Origin: Peronospora farinosa
Lineage: Eukaryota > Oomycota > Peronosporomycetes > Peronosporales > Peronosporaceae
NCBI GenBank assembly: GCA_947646735.1
Contig: CANTFK010000633.1
Coordinates: forward strand, 124,001 to 188,000
Direction: 5' to 3'
Length of the DNA: 64,000 nucleotides
The notes beneath the pieces are model-generated. The model was not told the origin of the DNA and made no database searches. It saw nothing but the letters and a program-made list of their open reading frames with translations. A program made the position numbers and the translations under genes. Below are positions 57,542 through 64,000 of the stretch, one piece after another (position 1 is the first letter of the stretch; every line of letters starts with the position of its first letter).

Positions 57542-58658
57542 TAGAGGTGGTACCCAGACTCAGACTCAGTGGGTAATTACCTATACCCAGACTCATGGGT
57601 TGGGTATGGGTAATTGGCCTCAATTAACCAACTTACCCATGGGTACCCATGGGTAAATGTACCAAATTTTTGGGACATACATCAGACACACCTGCTCGTA
57701 TTGAATTCTAATTGTCTAATGTATTGGTGACTCATTACGCCTTTTTTAATAAAAGTCTACCGCACATATGATGCAAAGCAACTGGAGCCGGTGGCGCAGG
57801 CCATGCAAAGCAAACTCAAGAAATATATATCAAGCTGGCGTTTAAACAGGATGCAAACTTCTTTGCAACGGTGTTAGATCCAAGATGGAATATTTGCTGG
57901 TTCAAAAACCTCGACGAAGGGCCAAAGCAATTTTGGGCTCTTGGCCATAGCCCACAAGCAATTGAGTTGCTTTTTGTGGGTGGAGCATACAGTCATCAGA
58001 AGTCATAAGAAGAAATTCCGCCTCCGCCACCTGTCAACATTTGTAACGACAAGAGCGATGACGACATGGAGGCAGACCTCTTCGCATTTGCTGAAGGCAG
58101 AGTTCTACAGACCGCAGTGAGCAAAGTCGAGGAAAAAGCTCAAACTTATTTTGCTCTTTCGCCTGTTCACACACACTAATTGCCATTGGAGTGGTGAGCA
58201 CTGCATCAGCTGCAATTCCCGACACTTGCAAGGATGACAAGATTTTATCTGGCCATCCCCGCGTCTTCAACTCCGTCTGAGAGAGGTTTCTCTCAAGGTA
58301 GAAAGACTTACAGGTAGAACAGAACTTTGCTTTCCCCTAAAAGCTTAGAGAGGCTTCTGTGCCTCAAGGATTGGATAAGGACACAGGGTCACGTTTTTTT
58401 GTCGGCAAGGGACTAATTTTCCTTTGTCAGCTCGCTTGAACTTCCCAGTGGGAGACGTAGAGTGTGGATACTTTTATTACCAATTTTCATAGTGCTTTTC
58501 TCCCTTTCATATTGTTTAATAGTCCGCATGTTTATTGCGCGGGTAACATGGGTAATTACCCGCGGGTATGGGTCCAAGTCGTGGGTAATGAAATCTGAAT
58601 GAGTCTGAGTCGTGGGTAAACGCAATTACCCAACCCAGACTCATGGGTACTACCTCTA
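57542..58658 (+). mobile_element. hAT element with TIRs, 8-bp target duplication and internal deletion
   Basis: 1,117 bp. The ends are TAGAGGTGGTACCCA (57542) and TGGGTACTACCTCTA (58644-58658), inverted with one mismatch, flanked by perfect 8-bp duplications GTCTCGGC at 57534-57541 and 58659-58666. Sub-terminal DNA is full of GGGTAA / TTACCC words (57560-57660, 58545-58650). Inside is a decayed transposase in plus orientation: LAFKQDANFFATVLDPRWN (about 57835-57890) and the hAT C-terminus LAIPASSTPSERGFSQGRK, SLERLLCLKDW (58240-58375). The N-terminal two thirds of the transposase are missing, so it is non-autonomous. Confidence 0.93.
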
Positions 58659-58666
58659 GTCTCGGC

Positions 58667-59224
58667 ATTGGACTTCAACCAGCAAACTAAGACGAATGTT
58701 GCGCGAACGTTGCGCTGGCACCAGGTGTACATTGTTTTTTTTCGAGCTTTATTAGTTTAAAGAGGTAAAGCAGACAATATATTCGTTAAAATACTGCCTC
58801 TTTTTGTGTAAATCCCAACTTTAAGCGGTCCTTTCTACAGGCACGTTCCTCGTAGCATGAACACGTCCGACGAAAATCTTGTCCCTCTGGACTTCCTGAA
58901 GTTCATTGCACCCTCGACATACACTTCAACTCGGTGGCGCTACAGTTTTCGTTTCAGTATCTGGAACACCGGACAAATTTCATGAGATACGTAACTCCTA
59001 CTCAACTATAAAAAACTGACTTTATAATTTACCGTAATTTAAGTCCAACAATATGTATCTTCATACAATACTCAAGCTAAGAAATTCTACCTACCCAACA
59101 CTTTACATTTTATAAAATCATAAAGAATACTGCCACGTTCCCGCAATCTCTGCGACAGAATTTCCAAGCGAAACTCAGGCACAGAATTAAACCGAGAGTC
59201 CTTCTTGACCTTTTTATCATCTAA
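58667..59224. other. Intergenic region upstream of the PDZ gene
   Basis: No coding frame is recognised; the last 200 bp are AT-rich and should contain the promoter of the PDZ-protein gene. Confidence 0.4.
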
Positions 59225-60091
59225 ATGGGTGCAGTCTTATGTACATGTGGTGGTAGTCCGGAAGATCAAGGACTTAATGGTTTAAGTTATGACCATTTCA
59301 GCAGTTTGAAAGCAGGTCGGATGACTACTAATATGGGTAAATACCGTGCTATTCCACCGAAATATTACCATTTACAGCATATAGAACATAATTCACTCTT
59401 ATTAAGCCGTGGAGAGACTTATGCGTTGTCTGATGATACGCATGAGGAAGGAGGTGATGATGTACATGGTGTTCGATACGGTACTGCACAAGCTTATGCG
59501 GACGCTTTTCGAGCAAAACTTCAAGAGCCACCACTGAGTCCACGAAGTAAATTTAATCTCTTGAGTTCACGGATGGTAACAGACAACAGTATGACACCAA
59601 CTGAGAGTAGTGATACTTCGGGAAGTCACGAGGAAGAAAAAGTTGAAGGACGTGCTGGATTTGATCCATCTCTACAAACAAGAAAACAGTATCCTCAGGC
59701 CTGGAATTCATTCTCATGTCAAGATGATATCGGTGATAATGCAATGGATAACGATGAGGAGTCCGTAACTGAAGAAGATTGGAAACAACGAGCAAATCCA
59801 CTTATTACTATTATTGTACCACCGGGACCCTGTGGCCTTGTCTTGCAAGTAGCCAATCGTGACGAGTCGGGGGCACCTATTGTGAACGGATTTGTTCGGA
59901 AATATAATGGCAGGAAGAGTACCATTGAGAACAGCAGTCTTGTGCAAAAAGGAAGTGTACTGTGTGCAATCAACGACATCGACGTGACACACATGCCGCT
60001 TAAAGAGGTGATCCGCACACTCAACTTGTCGTCGCATCTTGAACGTGTGTTTACTTTCCGTAACGGTTTCCAGCACCGTAACTCGATGTAA
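59225..60091 (+). CDS. PDZ-domain protein with myristoylation-type N-terminus
   Basis: One exon, 288 residues. The N-terminus MGAVLCTCGG has Gly2 and nearby Cys residues, a pattern for N-myristoylation with palmitoylation, which would place the protein at a membrane. The middle is Ser/Glu-rich and probably disordered. Residues about 195-280 read as a PDZ fold: ITIIVPPGPCGLVLQV with a PGPCGLVL carboxylate-binding loop in place of GLGF, GFVRKYNGRKS, LVQKGSVLCAINDIDVTHM, KEVIRTLNLSSHLERVFTFR. Many oomycete genomes encode such short PDZ proteins, but no specific partner can be named. It ends convergently with the AFG3 gene. Confidence 0.75.
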   Translation: MGAVLCTCGGSPEDQGLNGLSYDHFSSLKAGRMTTNMGKYRAIPPKYYHLQHIEHNSLLLSRGETYALSDDTHEEGGDDVHGVRYGTAQAYADAFRAKLQEPPLSPRSKFNLLSSRMVTDNSMTPTESSDTSGSHEEEKVEGRAGFDPSLQTRKQYPQAWNSFSCQDDIGDNAMDNDEESVTEEDWKQRANPLITIIVPPGPCGLVLQVANRDESGAPIVNGFVRKYNGRKSTIENSSLVQKGSVLCAINDIDVTHMPLKEVIRTLNLSSHLERVFTFRNGFQHRNSM

Positions 60092-60425
60092 TGTGGAACT
60101 CGATGGTCATGACGAAAGCAGTCAAGCCACGCCAGAAAAAACAACGACATTTTGCAGAAACCTTAAGGTCGTTTGCATGTAAGATTCAAAAAGGAGATTT
60201 GGAATCGAGAGAGACGAGTTGAAAGCCAATGTGAAGCTTTCGACGCTGAAGTGATGTCTTGGCGCCTTCAGTAAGTGTAAGTATTCTAAATGATAGCGCT
60301 TCGTGTAGATAGACCGCTTGCTTGCGGACAGTGCGCAACTTGATACATGTATAACACAACACTAAGTCGTCTTGGGGGTTTATTGCAAGACTGCGTTTAT
60401 GGTCAACGAAATGCAGAAGCAATGA
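60092..60425. other. Convergent 3' region
   Basis: 334 bp between two stop codons facing each other (PDZ gene, plus; AFG3 gene, minus). It must hold both 3' UTRs. No further feature. Confidence 0.5.
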
Positions 60426-63086
60426 CTACTTCTTGTCGTCCTTGGTATTGTCATCTTTAGTGTCGTCGTCCTCATTAGCGTCATCTTTAGTGTCGTCGTC
60501 CTTAGTGTTATCGTCTCTAATGTCGTCGTCCTTGGTGTTGTCGTCTTTAGTGTCGTCGTCCTGGTTAGTCGACGTCGTCTCTTCGCTGTTCTTCACCTCA
60601 GCCGTTGCCTTGGCAGCTGCCTCGGACGCCTTAGCCTTGTCTGCTTCATATTTGTCAGCGTCCTTCCAAGACTCTTCCACAAACTCGGTGTATGTCTTGT
60701 TACCGCCAAACGGACGGGGTCCCAGCACACGCACAATGTCCGAGTGGTTAATAGTCTCGTTCTGCAGCAGTTCCTCAGCCAACTCGTGTAGCTGCAACTG
60801 CTTTTCCTTCAGAAGTTGCTTTGTGCGCTCGTACGCGTTGTGGACAATCTTTTGCACCTCCTCGTCCATAACCTCGGAAGTCTTGTCACTGTAAAGCTTG
60901 TCCGGGAATGCACCCTCGTCCTTAGGGAAGGAGAGCTGTCCAACGCGATCGTTCATACCGTACAACTGCACCATTGAGTAGGCAATCTGAGTTACACGAC
61001 GGAGGTCATCAGAAGCTCCAGTCGTGATACGGCCATCAAAATTCACATGCTCCGACGCGCGGCCACCCAATGCCATGCACATCATGTCAGTCAAGGCCTC
61101 ACTGCTGTGCAAAGCAACCTCCTTCGGGAGATACTGCGCGTACCCGAGCGATCCTTTTCCTCGTGGGACGATGGTCACCTTCAACAACGGATCAGCATGC
61201 TCTAGGAACCAACCAGCCACAGCGTGACCAGCCTCGTGGTACGCCACCGTCTTCTTTTCCTCCGGCGACATGATGCGATTCGTCTCGAGCCCGCCGATTA
61301 CACGATCAGTGGCTTGTTCAAAATCCTTAAACGAAATGCTTTTGCCATTTCGTCGCGCGGCCACAATTGCAGCCTCGTTGCAAATGTTGGCAATCTCAGC
61401 TCCAGCAAAGCCGGGGGTTAGTGCAGCCATTCGGCGAGCGAAGTCATCCACAGCGCCATCCAGCGTCAGCCCCTTGAGGTGCACCTTGAAGATTTCACGA
61501 CGACCCTTAATATCGGGGACATCCACAGTAATTTGTCTGTCGAAACGACCTGGGCGCAAGATAGCCTTGTCAAGAATATCAGCGCGGTTCGTACCAGCAA
61601 GCACCACCACACCTTCGCTCGAATTGAAACCATCCATTTCAACTAGCAGCTGGTTAAGCGTGTTTTCGCGCTCGTCATTGCCGCCCGAGAAGTTACCCTT
61701 GCTTCGTGCACGCGCCACTGCATCGATTTCATCGATGAACACGATGCACGGAGCGTTCGCACGAGCCTCCTTAAACAGATCACGCACGCGTGACGGACCC
61801 ACGCCTACGAACATCTCGATGAAATCCGACCCCGAGATGCTAAAGAATGGCACACTAGCTTCACCAGCTGTGGCCTTTGCCAACAGCGTCTTACCCGTAC
61901 CAGGCGGACCAACAAGCAGCGCCCCCTTAGGAATCTTGGCACCAAGATCCATGAAACGCTTCTGGTTGCGAAGGAAGTCCACAAACTCCATGATCTCCTT
62001 CTTGGCCTCGTCCACACCGGCCACATCCTTAAACGAAATCTTTATGTCCTCCTTGACGATCTTTTTGGCTGGACTCTTGCCAACCTTGAAGATGTTGCCA
62101 AGGCCGCCGCCGCCACCAGCCCCACCTCCCACACCACGCATGGTCATAAGCAGGAAACCGATCAGCAAAATAGTCGGCAGGAACTTCATCACTTCTGCTG
62201 CAAAGCTAATCTCGCTAGTATACTGTACCGGAATGTAATCATGAGGACGAATGCCCATCTGGTGCTGTGCGTGTTCAATCTGTCGCTCAAAACCCTCCAC
62301 ACTGCCGATGTTAAAATAATACACAGGATTGAAGTTCGAATGACTTGAAGCACCACGTGATCCCTTTCCAGGTAACGTTGCTCCACGACTGCCATCAGAT
62401 TGACGATCCGGCTCTGATGCAAAGTCGTACTCATGCGGACCCTTCGCATTGGGGTCCTGCCAGTCTGAAAAGTCATTGCTAGTACCCGACACCGAGCCTG
62501 ATGCTAACGACGATGATTTACTGACTGTATCGTTCAGAAACACCTTGACATACTTGTTATTCACCACCACGAGCTTTTCTACGCGTCCAGATTCCAAGAA
62601 AGAGTTCCGAAACTCCTGGTATGTAATTTCTTGCATGGGCTTGTCAAAAGAAGCCAATTCGGCCAAGAACATTCCCGCCACAGCAAGTGGAAGAAGGTAC
62701 ATGCCATCTTTGCCGCTTGGACCACCACTGCCTCCCGAAGAGCCTTTGCTTCCTTTAGTCTTTCCCTCTGCAGTCTTGGAGCTTAGTTTCTTGACACCTC
62801 CCGCTTCTTTTTCGCCTGTTTTCGGTGCATTCTTCGGTGGTCCACCAACTTTACCACCAGTACCTCCAGTCTTTGGATAGAATCGTCCAAAACCCTTTGG
62901 AATATTCTCCTGCAACCACGTTGCCCAGCTCAATGTCTTCTCTGCACTTGTATTCTTTACTACTAGATCAATATAAGAATAAATGTCATTGGCAGCACGT
63001 CATCGAAGAGCACAAAAATCCGATCAAAAAAAGGTCCTTCACGTACAAAATGAGCGCGAACGCGTTGACTGCAACACTTGACGCAT
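60426..63086 (-). CDS. AFG3: Mitochondrial m-AAA protease (AFG3/FtsH family)
   Basis: Two exons, 63086-63047 and 62962-60426, 84-nt intron; 858 residues. The first exon ([13 protein letters not shown]) is chosen because the long frame has no ATG at its 5' end and this join keeps frame and gives a typical mitochondrial presequence; this part is inferred. Then come a Gly-rich stretch, a first membrane segment ([14 protein letters not shown]), the FtsH_ext intermembrane domain ([19 protein letters not shown]), a second membrane segment ([17 protein letters not shown]), the AAA domain (Walker A GPPGTGKT at about 365-372, [17 protein letters not shown]) and the zinc protease HEAGH (about 589-593). 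It degrades and processes inner-membrane proteins facing the matrix. The C-terminus is an odd acidic repeat. Confidence 0.92.
60430..60575 (-). repeat. Coding repeat: Asp/Lys/Thr-rich tail of the AAA protease
   Basis: The last about 48 residues are built from imperfect copies of DDNTKDD / DDDTKDD (also DDDIRDD, DDANEDD), reflecting about seven 15-18-bp units of GTCGTCCTTAGTGTT type on the plus strand. Members of the family normally end in a short charged tail without such repeats. Confidence 0.8.
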
Positions 63087-63714
63087 CCTCAGTGGATTTT
63101 GATGTACAGTACGTAACATACCACGCATTCCATTGCGTTGCAATGAGTTTCCCAATTGCTACAACACAAAAGAGGATAAAAATGATCATTGATTGTATAC
63201 AGAAGATCAAGAGGTTTTGCATGTACCTGCTGCAGGAAATGCAAATGCCGAGATTGATAAAGGTCGTGTAATATGGGGGCAGCCTGACGCCGCAAGCGCT
63301 GGGTCGATGTCGTCGCCAGCATCATATTTTGCTTAGGAATCCCCTTTGTATCTAATAAACTCCGTCAGCCGTACAATTGAGACTTTCGTTTGACATAGTT
63401 GTTGTCTGAATATGATATGTTAGAGGATATTAGATGTGCGATTCTATTGTATATGGGTTTAGTATGAGCAAGGGTTAGTAAGAAAATTTAATACAGATGA
63501 CATCGTTGACTCCTCTGGCGTGTTGTTTGAAGACAATAACCATCATTCCCTTCGTGTCTACCGCACCACTTCTTTGCAGGCGTACTCTTGCTGCGACCTT
63601 CGTACTACATGATCAAGTGACTGGAGGAGAGTGATCAGCATCGCCCCGTGCATCTTGGCAGATCTGACGGTATTCGTTCATTTCGCCCCAAAGAAGCAGA
63701 ACTAACTTAAGACA
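63087..63714. promoter_or_regulatory. Divergent intergenic region AFG3 / RPS2
   Basis: 628 bp between the inferred AFG3 start and the RPS2 start. The last 100 bp before RPS2 carry pyrimidine-rich stretches (TTCGTTCATTTCGCCCC at about 63672) of the sort seen around oomycete ribosomal-protein starts; no defined motif is claimed. Confidence 0.4.
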
Positions 63715-64000
63715 ATGGCTGACGCAGCACCTGCACCCACTGGAGAACGTGGAGGATTTGGCCGTGGCCGTGGTGGCCGTGGAGGTCGTGGAGGTCGTGG
63801 CCGTGGACGTGGTCGTGGTCGCGAGGAATCCAAGGAATGGGTCCCTGTCACCAAGCTTGGCCGTCTGGTAAAGGAGGGCAAGATTGGCTCGCTTGAGGAG
63901 ATTTACCTTTTTTCACTGCCTATTAAGGAGTGTGAGATTGTCAACTACTTTTTGGAATCGTCACTAAAGGATGAGGTCATGAAGATTATGCCTGTGCAAA
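63715..64000 (+). CDS. RPS2: 40S ribosomal protein S2 (uS5), 5' part, cut by window edge
   Basis: The frame from ATG 63715 runs open to the window end (95 complete codons). It begins [16 protein letters not shown], continues through the RGG-like repeat ([18 protein letters not shown]) typical of eukaryotic RPS2, and then enters the conserved body: [38 protein letters not shown] and [10 protein letters not shown]. uS5 sits at the mRNA entry of the small subunit; the RGG repeat is an arginine-methylation substrate in other eukaryotes. Confidence 0.97.
   Translation, partial: MADAAPAPTGERGGFGRGRGGRGGRGGRGRGRGRGREESKEWVPVTKLGRLVKEGKIGSLEEIYLFSLPIKECEIVNYFLESSLKDEVMKIMPVQ

Noticed and set aside
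61270..62238. Long plus-strand open frame (322 residues) inside the AFG3 gene
   Set aside because: It is the antisense shadow of the conserved AAA domain; composition is Ser/Pro/Ala-rich without domain, and the minus strand is clearly coding.
62933..62933. Translation start of the AAA protease at TTG 62933
   Set aside because: Not an ATG; the in-frame region extends upstream and an upstream exon with a presequence-like start splices in frame.

Overview
The window is a piece of an oomycete nuclear genome, most likely a Peronosporales species (Phytophthora or downy-mildew type; the species cannot be fixed from the sequence). The signs are intron-containing eukaryotic genes with short introns (about 66-125 nt, GT-AG, one AT-AC), tight gene spacing in the housekeeping blocks, a broken RXLR-dEER effector of the LWY kind, and the transposon set (BED-finger hAT, Helitron, Ty1/Copia, Ty3/Gypsy).

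Layout. 1-21.5 kb is a dense housekeeping block: a SIRT1-type deacetylase, tRNA m2,2G26 methyltransferase TRM1, a large eIF4G, a small prenylation-motif FN3 protein, proteasome ATPase RPT1, a URI-type prefoldin carrying TPRs, primase small subunit, RPS8, an AVEN homologue, a broken ALKBH8 copy and the WD40 protein DCAF11. Several neighbours are head-to-head with about 200 bp between starts (TRM1/eIF4G, RPT1/URI, PRIM1/RPS8), so they probably share promoters. 21.5-43 kb is a transposon graveyard: a BED-finger hAT transposase relic cut in two by a head-to-tail Helitron array (one nearly complete Rep-helicase element), a decayed Copia element with both LTRs, and a Ty3/Gypsy relic that contains a GATC-rich solo LTR. 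43-64 kb returns to genes: NADPH-cytochrome P450 reductase, the RXLR effector remnant, a kinesin-like protein with a degenerate motor, a MYND-finger protein, an unknown acidic protein, the mitochondrial calcium gatekeeper MICU, a 1.1-kb hAT element with intact 8-bp target duplication, a PDZ protein with a myristoylation-type N-terminus, an m-AAA protease (AFG3/FtsH) and the start of RPS2.

How they work together: translation and its tuning (eIF4G, RPS8, RPS2, TRM1, URI), protein turnover (RPT1, DCAF11, AFG3) and mitochondrial function (MICU, AFG3) dominate, with no operon-like pathway clustering. The strongest unusual signals are a textbook U12-type AT-AC intron in MICU, the tandem Helitron array whose leading protein carries 23-residue STPR repeats, a kinesin motor domain that has lost its P-loop and switch motifs, and a telomere-like-repeat hAT element with perfect 8-bp TSD. 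Gene models below were spliced by eye from reading-frame continuity and splice sites; no alignment or transcript evidence was available.
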